DNA from: Edaphobacter paludis
GTDB lineage: Bacteria > Acidobacteriota > Terriglobia > Terriglobales > Acidobacteriaceae
Assembly: GCF_039993895.1 (NCBI RefSeq)
Contig: NZ_CP121194.1
Span: 2,542,001-2,606,000, forward strand
DNA length: 64,000 nucleotides
Direction: 5' to 3'
Shown: positions 19,220-26,342 of the stretch, piece by piece
Numbering within the stretch: the stretch's first letter is position 1
How the letters are laid out: each line of letters opens with the position of its first letter
The notes under the pieces: generated by a model
Database searches by the model: none
Seen by the model: the letters and a program-made list of their open reading frames with translations, nothing else
Told to the model about the DNA's origin: nothing
Program-made: the position numbers and the translations under genes

Positions 19220-19452
19220 ATTCGATATACCCAATTGCAGATAAGCGGAGTCGTCTGAAGCTACGAAGGAGCTGTGGATCGCACTCCCTGTCGCCTTCAA
19301 TTGGCGACAAATCGGTTCAAAGAGCAAGCTGACAGCATTTGACCACCGCCGTGGTAGCGGTGTCTTCGCCCAGTTCCCTGAGTGCATCGGCGATTTTTCA
19401 TCTGATATGTTGTTAGCCAACCGTTTTGCGTCTCACCGGGAGATTGCAGCCA

Positions 19453-20871
19453 GTGCTAGCACAAGACCTCATCGATCGGTTGTCAGAACACAAAACCCTG
19501 AGCGCCGCGCCCCGGACGGAGTTAGAGTGGCTGGCCGCACACGGATCGATCCGAAATCTGAATCCTGGCGAAGTGTTGAGCGTGAAGGGTCGCCAGGTCG
19601 AGGCTCTTTATATCATTCTCTCCGGGCGGCTGGCTTTATTCGTCGATCGTGGTGCCGGACCGAACAAGGTCATCGAATGGCGCGCCGGAGACGTTGCCGG
19701 GCTGTTGCCGTATTCGCGGCTCATGACTCCGCCTGGCGATTCCATTGCGCTGGAGCCGCTGGAAATTCTCGCCATACCCCGCGACCATCTCAGGGAGATG
19801 ACGCGAGAGTGCTTTGAGGTCACTTCGATCCTGGTCCATACCATGATTGATCGCGCCCGGCTGTTTACCTCCAGTGACCTGCAAAACGAAAAGATGATCT
19901 CCCTGGGCAAACTCTCGGCAGGCTTGGCCCACGAACTCAATAATCCAGCCTCTGCGATTGAGCGTTGCGCGGCTACGCTCGAGGACCGCATTGAAGATGT
20001 AGAAGAGATCACGCGCGGTCTGGCTGCGGCGACACTAAGCGATGCCCAAATGGCCACCATCGATGTGGTCCGCGCGTCCTGCATGGCAAAACAGAAAGGA
20101 CCGCGGTCCCCTCTGGAACAATTGGATCGCGAAGAGGCTATTGCAGAGTGGCTCGCCAACCACGGAATGGATACGGTCTGCGCGAGCACGCTTGCCGACA
20201 CCGAAGTCACACTTGAATCGCTGAACCTCCTGGTTGCTGCAGTGGAGCCGCCGGCACGGAACGCGATAGTGCGTTGGGTAGCGGCCGGTTGTGCCGTACG
20301 GAGCCTGGCCATGAAGATTCAGGATTGTTCGATGCGCATTTCAAGCCTGGTGACCGCGGTTAAGGGATTCACGCACATGGATCAGGCCAACGTGTCCGAG
20401 CCGGTGAATCTAGGCCCAGGCCTGAGAAACTCTGTGGCGGTGCTGAATTCGAAGGCGTGTGAGAAGTCGGTGGTCGTCACCTTGGAGTTGGAGCCTGAAC
20501 TGCCAAAGGCGTGCGGCTTTGCCGGTGAATTGACCCAGATATGGGGAATACTGCTCGACAATGCCTTGGACGCCGTAGCGAATGGCGGTCGGGTTGAGGT
20601 CCTTGCAGTCCGCGATGACCAGAATGTCGTGGTGCGAATTATCGACGACGGCCCGGGAATTCCAGAGGAGGTTCGCGACCGCATCTTCGATCCGTTCTTC
20701 ACCACCAAACCCCAAGGACACGGAACCGGCCTCGGGCTGGACATCGTCCGTCGACTCGTGCGCCATAACGACGGCGCTATCGACTTTGAATCGCAACCCG
20801 GCCGCACCGAGTTTCGAGTCAGGCTTCCGATCGCCAAAGATCTTCCCAGCCTGAGTTTGGCGGGTGGGTAA
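19453..20871 (+). CDS. Sensor histidine kinase with N-terminal cyclic-nucleotide-binding-like domain
   Basis: About 472 residues. An N-terminal cNMP-binding-fold domain (about 20-130) shows 'LNPGEVLSVKGRQVEALYIILSGRLAL' and 'AGDVAGLLPYS'. The dimerisation/phosphoacceptor segment 'LGKLSAGLAHELNNPASAIER' holds the H-box His. The C-terminal ATPase has an N-box ending 'DNALDAV', a G1 box 'IDDGPGIPEEV', 'FDPFFTTKPQGHGTGLGL' (F and G2) and a final 'FRVRLP'. There are no membrane segments, so it is a soluble kinase. No response regulator is adjacent (orphan). I prefer GTG at 19453, preceded by GGGAG at 19438-19442. TTG at 19426 in the same frame is an alternative. The 205 bases upstream show nothing notable. 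Confidence 0.85.
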   Translation: MLAQDLIDRLSEHKTLSAAPRTELEWLAAHGSIRNLNPGEVLSVKGRQVEALYIILSGRLALFVDRGAGPNKVIEWRAGDVAGLLPYSRLMTPPGDSIALEPLEILAIPRDHLREMTRECFEVTSILVHTMIDRARLFTSSDLQNEKMISLGKLSAGLAHELNNPASAIERCAATLEDRIEDVEEITRGLAAATLSDAQMATIDVVRASCMAKQKGPRSPLEQLDREEAIAEWLANHGMDTVCASTLADTEVTLESLNLLVAAVEPPARNAIVRWVAAGCAVRSLAMKIQDCSMRISSLVTAVKGFTHMDQANVSEPVNLGPGLRNSVAVLNSKACEKSVVVTLELEPELPKACGFAGELTQIWGILLDNALDAVANGGRVEVLAVRDDQNVVVRIIDDGPGIPEEVRDRIFDPFFTTKPQGHGTGLGLDIVRRLVRHNDGAIDFESQPGRTEFRVRLPIAKDLPSLSLAGG

Positions 20872-20961
20872 CGCACTTGCGTTTACCGATGGATTGATGC
20901 CGGGAAGCAGACTTCAGGGTATCTATTCGTGCAGCGTGGAAAAGATCGGTGCCCCATGAAC

Positions 20962-21858
20962 CTACCGATGCGATGAGGATCCAGACGGCAAAGCTGCCTC
21001 AAGATTAATTTGTTCTCCGGTGATGGGGTGGTGAAATTTCAGAAACTGGGCGTGCAGGAAATATCCTCCATCTCCCGGGAGGCCTGGGAGATCTTCAAGA
21101 GGCTGGCCGGTGAAGCCGTACAGAGGATCGCCTACCAGTGGATGACCGATGGATGCCAGATGGATTCTGATTTGATGAGGGCGGCCCGAATTTAGGCTTA
21201 CCTCAAATGTTGTGGTGCTTATCGTGCGTGAGATCACCTTCGCCAATGACTTTGACGGTTTGCCACTTAGGTTGGCGGCCCATACGGAACCAATGAGCGG
21301 GTGCGGTACAAGGCCGATGGGTGTGAGAATTTCGTAGGCGTCGTGCTGTGCACTGCCTTGAGCCAGCGCTCGGTAGATTTTTTGAATTCTGGGTGTGTTC
21401 CAGTTTGCGGATAGTTTAGAGGCCACCTGCGGTGTTTTGGCGAAGAGGACGATGCCGGTGGTGGCTCGGCCCAGCCGGTGGACAGGGTTTGCATTGGGGC
21501 TTTGCTTTTGCACCAGGCGCAGGAGGGTGTTTTCCATGAAGCCGGCGCCGGGGAGAGTGGGCAGCCCGCTAGGTTTGTTGACAGCCAACAGATGGAGGTC
21601 ATTAAACAGGACTTCGAAGTGCTGTGGAGAGTCTGGTTCGATCCAGGGCGGACGGTTCCAGACAAGCGTCTGGCCTAAAGTGAGCGATTCGCTTCCCGTG
21701 GCGGTGACGCCGTTGACGGTGACTTCGCGGTTGTTCAGTTTTTGTTGCCAGGCTTGTGGACTCGAGTGTGGGTAAAGGCTTGCCAAGTGGGAGAGCAGGG
21801 TTCGTCCATGATATTTGCTGCTGATGATTGTGGTATAGGCATAGCCCCGGTTGAGCAT
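20962..21858 (-). CDS. RluA-like pseudouridine synthase family protein with Asp-to-Gly at the catalytic position
   Basis: 298 residues. An N-terminal S4-like RNA-binding region (about 18-62, 'LASLYP...WQQKLNNREVTVNG') is followed by the RluA catalytic fold: 'LHLLAVNKPSGLPTLPG' (about 88-104), 'NPVHRLGRATTGIVLFAKT' (about 124-142), 'KIYRALAQG', 'SGRPHQIRIHLASIGHPLVGDPLYG' and a final 'LHAQFLKFHHPITGE'. The usual motif is His-Arg-Leu-Asp-x-x-Thr-Ser-Gly, in which Asp is catalytic. Here the codon at 21471-21469 reads GGC, Gly130. Other core residues are kept. It may be an inactive RNA-binding relative or a subfamily with a different nucleophile. Confidence 0.8.
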   Translation of the reverse strand: MLNRGYAYTTIISSKYHGRTLLSHLASLYPHSSPQAWQQKLNNREVTVNGVTATGSESLTLGQTLVWNRPPWIEPDSPQHFEVLFNDLHLLAVNKPSGLPTLPGAGFMENTLLRLVQKQSPNANPVHRLGRATTGIVLFAKTPQVASKLSANWNTPRIQKIYRALAQGSAQHDAYEILTPIGLVPHPLIGSVWAANLSGKPSKSLAKVISRTISTTTFEVSLNSGRPHQIRIHLASIGHPLVGDPLYGFTGQPLEDLPGLPGDGGYFLHAQFLKFHHPITGEQINLEAALPSGSSSHR

Positions 21859-22054
21859 GTGGTTTGAGTGTAAGCTATGGCATCTGCGACAGGAGTTGCT
21901 GGGTTTCGAGTTGTCACTCGATTTAGGCGGCCAGAGCTCTCAATGCGTCCAGTGCGGGGAGCCAGATTCCGCGCGGACCGCGGGCACAGCGGAAACCCGC
22001 CGTATATCCAATCCAGCCTTGACGTACTTATTCATTTTCAAATGAAAAGCTGTT

Positions 22055-22080
22055 GAAGCCCGGCCAATCAGACGGGCTTC
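22055..22080 (-). terminator. Hairpin downstream of the small membrane-protein gene
   Basis: GAAGCCCG (22055-22062) pairs with CGGGCTTC (22073-22080) across a 10-base loop. On the minus strand it is followed by AACAGCTTTTCATTT, giving a short T-run, 15 bases after the small gene's stop. Twenty bases including its left arm (22049-22068) are repeated exactly at 22336-22355. Confidence 0.5.
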
Positions 22081-22094
22081 GCTATGGGCGGCTT

Positions 22095-22208
22095 TTAGCC
22101 CAACGGTTTGAAGCTGACCAGCAGTGTGACGAAGAGCAATCCAAAAATAATCACCAACAGGGGAAACCACCGGTCCAACCAAGACTCCGTTCCATGCGAC
22201 GCGCTCAT
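22095..22208 (-). CDS. 37-residue single-span membrane protein
   Basis: A short gene easily missed. ATG at 22208 is preceded on the minus strand by AAGGAGAA with about 7 bases spacing. The product begins with a polar segment (Met-Ser-Ala-Ser-His-Gly-Thr-Glu-Ser-Trp-Leu-Asp-Arg-Trp), then about 17 hydrophobic residues (Phe-Pro-Leu-Leu-Val-Ile-Ile-Phe-Gly through Leu-Val-Ser), ending Phe-Lys-Pro-Leu-Gly. This is a tidy N-polar, single transmembrane helix layout with positive charge at both ends. The stop is followed by a hairpin. The product matches no family I know. The Shine-Dalgarno and terminator make it more likely real than chance. Confidence 0.6.
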   Translation of the reverse strand: MSASHGTESWLDRWFPLLVIIFGLLFVTLLVSFKPLG

Positions 22209-22341
22209 CAATAATTCTCCTTTTCTCTCTTCCAGCATCCTAACCGAGAATCAAATTCACACTCAATGCCTGGCGTCCACCCTCCTCTTTTCACACCCCA
22301 CGCTTGACGCGCCTGTTATCCTTAAATCAAGGAACGCTGTT

Positions 22342-22370
22342 GAAGCCCGGCCAATTCCAGGCCGGGCTTC
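22342..22370. repeat. Hairpin of the duplicated leader unit, copy A
   Basis: GAAGCCCGGCC (22342-22352) and GGCCGGGCTTC (22360-22370) form a perfect 11-bp stem with a 7-base loop. The same type of hairpin lies at the equivalent place of copy B (39863-39885), both followed by a short spacer and the conserved leader. It may act as a terminator or as part of the leader RNA. Confidence 0.6.
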
Positions 22371-22386
22371 CGCACTTAAATCCGAA

Positions 22387-22473
22387 CGGAAGTCCAGACT
22401 TAAAGTCTTTTATTCGAAGACTTTGGGTACTTAAGTAGAGGGAGGGGGTACCACGATGTCAGAGGCAATCGAC
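22387..22473 (+). repeat. Duplicated leader unit, copy A (leader plus first codons)
   Basis: The 69 bases before the ATG at 22456 match, base for base over long stretches, the leader of the Cys/His-rich gene at 39774 (minus strand). Shared stretches are CGGAAGTCCAGACTTAA, then GAAGACTTT(A/G)GG, then TTAAGTA followed by an AGAGGG-type purine run. Homology continues into the coding region: ATG-x-CAGA-xx-CAATCG in both. This copy has therefore lost the Cys/His-rich gene and now supplies the 5' end of a TPR gene. Confidence 0.65.
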
Positions 22474-23934
22474 AAGTTTCCAGCCGCACCAAAGCTTCTA
22501 TCTCCAGGTACTCCAAGCCTTCAGTATTTGCTTCTAGGTACCCCAAGGCTTCAGCCTTGGGCCTCTCTCTCCCCGGGAAAAAGGGGGGCTTTAGCCGCTG
22601 GGGTATGCTCTCTCCAATCGCTGTCCTGTGTTCTCCTGGCAGTCTTGCTTCTTCTCCCAATAGCCCACGCCCAGCTTCCCGCCGGGACAACCGACACGAC
22701 CCAGACGCAAACCCAGACTGATCAGGACCCACTCCGCACCCAGGCCAGCGCCGCGCTCGATCAACGCGACTTCCCTACCGCTCTCAAGCTTCTCACCAGC
22801 CTCGCCGCCAAAAATCCCAACGACGCCCATCTCCTTTACGACCTCGGCTTTACACAGGAGTCGCTCGACCAGACCTCTAACGCCGCCGAAACCTACCGCC
22901 GCGCCGCCGCCGCCGATCCCAAATACTTCGAGCCGCATCTCTCCCTCGGCCTGCTGCTCGCGCGCACCGGACAGCACGACGCAGCCCGCGCCGAACTCCT
23001 CAGCGCAACCACGCTGACTCCTTCCACCGACCCCGCGCTCAAAGCCCGTGCCTGGCGCGCCCTCGCTCGTCTCGATCAAACGACCCGTCACTCCGACGCC
23101 AGCAATGAGCTTCTCGAAGCCATGAAAATCTCGCCCGAGACCCCCGACGACATCATCCTCTCGGGCGAACTCGCCGAAGCCTCCGGAGACCTGCCCGCAG
23201 CCGAAGCCGCCTACCGTCGCCTGCTGAGCGCCGACCCGCAAAGCGCGACCGCCACCTCTGCATTGGTGCACCTCCTCGAACGCGAAAAGAAGTCCGATCA
23301 GGCCGAAACCCTGCTCACCGCCGCGCTGGCAAAAAACCCTGACGACCCCGCCCTCAACGCCCAGCTAGCCAGCCTCTACGACGCCCAGAACCAGCCGGAA
23401 AAGGCGATTCCGCTCATCGAAAAGCTGCACGCGGCCAATCCCGGCGACGCTACCCTCACCCGCTTGCTCGCCCATCTCTATAGCAGCAACAGCCAGTTCG
23501 ACAAGGCTGCTCCCTTGTACGCCACGCTCACCACCGCTTACCCGAACGACCCCACCCTCGTCACCGACCGCGCCGACGCTCTCATTCACCTCAAGCAATT
23601 CGCCGAAGCCGAGTCCCTTCTCAAGCGCACCCTCGCCGAGCCATCCGCCTTCGCCACCAAGGACGATCTCGGCCTGGCCGCCAGCCACCTCGCCTTTGCC
23701 GCTTCGGCCAATGAAGATCCGGCCACCACCTTGCAAGCGCTAGCAATTCGTGATAAAGTGCTGCCACAGTCACCGTCATCCCTGTTCCTGGCGGCGACCG
23801 CGTACGACAAGCTTCACCAGGTCAAGCAGGCGCGCGACCTGTATAAACAGTTTCTCTCCGTGGCCAACAACAGGTTCCCGGATGAGGAGTGGCAGGCCCG
23901 CCACCGCCTTGTCACCCTCGATCACATGCGGTAG
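22456..23934 (+). CDS. Secreted TPR-repeat protein with a borrowed 5' end
   Basis: 492 codons. The mature part (from about residue 76) is a string of TPR helices: 'ALDQRDFPTALKLLTSLAAKNPNDAHLLYDLGFTQESLD', 'EAETLLTAALAKNPDDPALNAQLASLYDAQNQPEKAIPLIEKL' and others, up to about 11 repeats. It is a typical protein-protein scaffold. A strong signal peptide core (Val-Leu-Leu-Ala-Val-Leu-Leu-Leu-Leu-Pro to Ala-His-Ala-Gln, about 55-75) implies export. Residues 1-50 are unusual. The first six codons come from the duplicated leader unit, and residues about 17-50 are translated from a palindromic repeat ('GTPSLQ', 'GTPRLQPW'). An alternative non-ATG start nearer the signal core cannot be excluded. GGAGGGGG precedes the ATG. 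Confidence 0.75.
   Translation: MSEAIDKFPAAPKLLSPGTPSLQYLLLGTPRLQPWASLSPGKRGALAAGVCSLQSLSCVLLAVLLLLPIAHAQLPAGTTDTTQTQTQTDQDPLRTQASAALDQRDFPTALKLLTSLAAKNPNDAHLLYDLGFTQESLDQTSNAAETYRRAAAADPKYFEPHLSLGLLLARTGQHDAARAELLSATTLTPSTDPALKARAWRALARLDQTTRHSDASNELLEAMKISPETPDDIILSGELAEASGDLPAAEAAYRRLLSADPQSATATSALVHLLEREKKSDQAETLLTAALAKNPDDPALNAQLASLYDAQNQPEKAIPLIEKLHAANPGDATLTRLLAHLYSSNSQFDKAAPLYATLTTAYPNDPTLVTDRADALIHLKQFAEAESLLKRTLAEPSAFATKDDLGLAASHLAFAASANEDPATTLQALAIRDKVLPQSPSSLFLAATAYDKLHQVKQARDLYKQFLSVANNRFPDEEWQARHRLVTLDHMR
22505..22608. repeat. Two-hairpin dispersed palindromic repeat, copy A, within coding sequence
   Basis: The full element runs 22534-22608. CCAAGGCT-TC-AGCCTTGG makes an 8-bp stem, then a CCTCTCTCT linker, then a second hairpin GGGGCT-TT-AGCC, ending GGGGTATGC. 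A degenerate extra half copy lies 30 bases before it (22505-22524, 17 of 20 matching 22535-22554). The same element occurs inverted at 40014-40090. Both are close to a copy of the leader unit. Confidence 0.7.
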
Positions 23935-23959
23935 ATAAGCGCTCCCTTCGAGGTGCGTT

Positions 23960-24427
23960 ATGCGGTTCCTAACCAGGTTTTCCACACTCCTTCTCGCTTC
24001 AGCATCCTTCCTTCTCCTCACTCCTGCTGTACACGCTGCGATTGACGAAACTACTCCTGACGCGCAAACGCTCAGCCAGCTCGAACTTCGCGCGCAACAG
24101 GCGAACCCTCGTGATCAGTGTTATCTTTACACCCAACTCGTCCACACGATGACAGAGATCGCTGTCAAGCAAATGGTCAACGGCGACGACGAGCAGGCAA
24201 GCGCAACGCTAAAACAGGTCAATCGCTACGCTCATCTCATTCAGGTGAACCTTGAGCAAAACACCAAGCGCCTCAAGAACGCCGAGATGCTGATGCATCA
24301 CACGACACTTCGCCTCGCACAGGCATTGCATCTCGCCTCCGAAGAGGACCGAACCACAGTTCAGGCCACGCTCAAACAACTCGACCTCGTTCAGGACCAG
24401 ATCCTTGACCAGGTCTTCAACCATTAG
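23960..24427 (+). CDS. Small secreted helical protein of unknown function
   Basis: 155 residues. A clear signal peptide (Met-Arg-Phe-Leu-Thr-Arg-Phe then a Leu/Ala core, ending Val-His-Ala-Ala near residue 27) is followed by about 125 residues predicted as long amphipathic helices rich in Gln, Leu and Thr ('LSQLELRAQQANPRDQCYLYTQLVHTMTEIAVKQM'). One Cys. No motif I recognise. It lies 25 bases after the TPR gene and 6 bases before another exported protein, so the three likely form one transcript. Confidence 0.7.
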   Translation: MRFLTRFSTLLLASASFLLLTPAVHAAIDETTPDAQTLSQLELRAQQANPRDQCYLYTQLVHTMTEIAVKQMVNGDDEQASATLKQVNRYAHLIQVNLEQNTKRLKNAEMLMHHTTLRLAQALHLASEEDRTTVQATLKQLDLVQDQILDQVFNH

Positions 24428-24433
24428 GATCGA

Positions 24434-24970
24434 ATGCCGCGACGAATATGCTTCGCCCTCATTCTGCTCGCTCTCCTTCCGCCACTGCACGCGCAGAGCA
24501 GCGATAACTCGCTCTCCGAGGCCGAAGTCGAGCAGCTTCGCGAATCGGCTTACTTCCCGCGCGATCGCGTGCTGGTCTTCGTGAAGTTCCTCGACGAGCG
24601 TTCCAACGCCCTGCACGAGCTCTTCGCCCATCCTCGCCGTCCTGGCCGCGAACAGGATGCGCATGATCTGCTGGAGCAGTTCGCCTCCATTGCCGACGAG
24701 CTTGAGGACAACCTCGACGATTACGGCACTCGCCACAGCGACATCCGCAAATCTCTGCCAAAGCTCCTCGAAGCGACTGATCGCTGGTCGTCGACGATCA
24801 AATCGCCGCCGGATGACGAGGCCTACAACGTCTCCCGCAAGCTCGCGCTCGAAGCCATCCGCGACCTTCGCGAAGACGCGACCGAACTTATCGCAAGTCA
24901 AAAAGCCTGGTTTGCCGCCCATCCGCCCGCAAAAGAAGAGAAGAACGGCGCGATAGATATTCCTCGCTGA
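24434..24970 (+). CDS. Small secreted protein of unknown function
   Basis: 178 residues. The signal peptide runs about 1-21 (Pro-Arg-Arg-Ile-Cys then a Leu/Ala core ending Leu-His-Ala-Gln). The mature protein is highly charged and helical, for example 'LSEAEVEQLRESAYFPRDRVLVFVKFLDERSNALHELF' and 'LLEQFASIADELEDNLDDYGTRHSDIRKSLPKLLE'. The start is fixed by the signal peptide. It is only 6 bases from the preceding exported protein. The two proteins look like a functional pair downstream of a TPR scaffold, but no activity can be assigned. Confidence 0.7.
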   Translation: MPRRICFALILLALLPPLHAQSSDNSLSEAEVEQLRESAYFPRDRVLVFVKFLDERSNALHELFAHPRRPGREQDAHDLLEQFASIADELEDNLDDYGTRHSDIRKSLPKLLEATDRWSSTIKSPPDDEAYNVSRKLALEAIRDLREDATELIASQKAWFAAHPPAKEEKNGAIDIPR

Positions 24971-25027
24971 CATTGTTTCTTCATCAGTGCAAATCAGCGG
25001 AAGGCTTCGTGTTAACCTAGAAAAACA

Positions 25028-25714
25028 GTGTTCCCCGCACTCATCTCCATCTTTGAAGAGCAGTACCGAGACCTTCGTCCGCGCGCTCCAATTCCGCCGC
25101 TCGACATCCGCTTTCGTCGCTTTACGTCGCTCAATACTACGATCAGGCTGCGCGAAGGCCGTCTCCATGTTCGCCTCTCCGACCTTCTGGAATCGGCGCC
25201 AGAAAGCGTTCACCGCGCCATCGCCCACATTCTGCTGGCAAAGCTCTACAAGAAGCCCATCGCGCCGATCCATGCAGACCGCTACCGCCGCCACGTCAGT
25301 TCCGAAGCGATCTCGAAACAAGCCGAACACATTCGTCAGACCCGGGGACGCAAGCGCATCTTCACCTCCGTCGGCCATCACTACGATCTGGATGAGGTCT
25401 TCGAGGCTCTGAACGCGCGCTTTTTTCATGGGCTTCTCGGTCGCCCCACGCTTACCTGGAGCGCTCACCATGCGCGCCGCATGTTGGGCCACTACGACGC
25501 CGCACACAATACCATCGTCGTCAGCCGGGTATTCGACCGGCCGGATACACCGCGGTGCGCTGTCGAATACCTGCTGTATCACGAGATGCTTCACCTTAAG
25601 CATCCTGTCCGCGTCAAGGCCGGGCGACGCTGCGTCCACTCCCGCGAGTTCCAGGCAGAAGAACGGCTCTTCCCGGAGTTGGAAGCGGCCAAAGCTTACC
25701 TTAAGCGCCTTTAG
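25028..25714 (+). CDS. SprT-like / zincin metallopeptidase-family protein
   Basis: 228 residues. The zinc-binding motif His-Glu-Met-Leu-His within 'YLLYHEMLHLKHPV' (about 180-193), and a further His in 'HSREFQAEERLFPELE' shortly downstream, match the SprT/WSS1-like zincin pattern (HExxH plus a third ligand). The N-terminal half is basic and helical ('RPRAPIPPLDIRFRRF'). There is no signal peptide, so it is cytoplasmic. The first codon is GTG. SprT-like proteases are linked to DNA-protein crosslink repair in some organisms. That role is not implied by the neighbours here (secreted TPR and helical proteins). Confidence 0.75.
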   Translation: MFPALISIFEEQYRDLRPRAPIPPLDIRFRRFTSLNTTIRLREGRLHVRLSDLLESAPESVHRAIAHILLAKLYKKPIAPIHADRYRRHVSSEAISKQAEHIRQTRGRKRIFTSVGHHYDLDEVFEALNARFFHGLLGRPTLTWSAHHARRMLGHYDAAHNTIVVSRVFDRPDTPRCAVEYLLYHEMLHLKHPVRVKAGRRCVHSREFQAEERLFPELEAAKAYLKRL

Positions 25715-25781
25715 ATTCGGCGTTGGACGGCCATTCCTGATTCGCGCAGAAAGTGCAGCACCCCTTGTCGGGAATCTCGGA

Positions 25782-26141
25782 TTACTTCTTCATCATCCCG
25801 GCCATATCGCAGCTGGTGGACATCATTTTCATGCTGGTCACTTTCATGGAGTTGTCGTCCATCATGCCCGTCACCTTTACCTTGTGACCGACGTGGGGCT
25901 TCAGGTCCTCTGAACTCATCAGCTCCATCCCATCGGGATGCATTTTGTTCATGAGCATGTATTTCCCATCTTTCTCTGCAATGCATCCGATGGCCGACAT
26001 CTTCTTCATCTTGCCCGATTTCATGGCGCCGGACTGGCCCATGCTTTCGGTTTGTGAATTATCAGTTCCCGATGTCTGCGCGAATGAAGGCATACTGAGC
26101 GCCAAAGTTAGACACGATAAAAGCAGCAACTGCTTTTTCAT
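25782..26141 (-). CDS. Methionine-rich small secreted protein
   Basis: 119 residues, of which 20 are Met. The signal peptide runs Met-Lys-Lys-Gln-Leu through Ser-Phe-Ala-Gln (about 1-22) and fixes the ATG at 26141. GGAG-type sequence precedes it. The core 'GCIAEKDGKYMLMNKMHPDGMELMSSEDLKPHVGHKVKVTGMM' resembles an OB-fold domain of small exported proteins. Met clusters (Gly-Met-Met, Lys-Met-Met, Gly-Met-Met-Lys-Lys at the end) and two Cys could bind soft metals such as Cu(I). That is inference. It is transcribed alone, convergent with the SprT-like gene. Confidence 0.7.
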   Translation of the reverse strand: MKKQLLLLSCLTLALSMPSFAQTSGTDNSQTESMGQSGAMKSGKMKKMSAIGCIAEKDGKYMLMNKMHPDGMELMSSEDLKPHVGHKVKVTGMMDDNSMKVTSMKMMSTSCDMAGMMKK

Positions 26142-26342
26142 TGTGAATCTCCTTTCGGCTGAAGGTACTTCCATCCACATCAGATGCGCAGGAGGCGGAG
26201 CGCAGCGGTATGGATTATGGCGAAAGCTCGAAGAACCTGCCCAGAACATGGGATTTTGAGGCAGCAATCAACACAGCGCGGCTTCTCCACGGTCGCAACA
26301 ACTCGTGCGCGAAGAGATAGCAAAGTAATAGAGGTCTAATAG

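Noticed and set aside
19407-19817. Plus-strand frame over the start of the histidine kinase
   Set aside because: Overlaps the conserved cyclic-nucleotide domain in another frame; no protein features.
21940-22182. 80-codon minus-strand frame overlapping the small membrane-protein gene
   Set aside because: No ribosome site; runs through the hairpin. The 37-codon frame in the same region has a good Shine-Dalgarno and a membrane helix.
22342-22370. Simple rho-independent terminator for an upstream plus-strand gene
   Set aside because: No plus-strand gene ends nearby and no T-run follows; the matching hairpin in copy B makes it part of the leader unit instead.
24209-25639. 476-codon minus-strand frame
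   Set aside because: Covers three plus-strand genes with signal peptides and an HExxH motif; the antisense translation has no family features.
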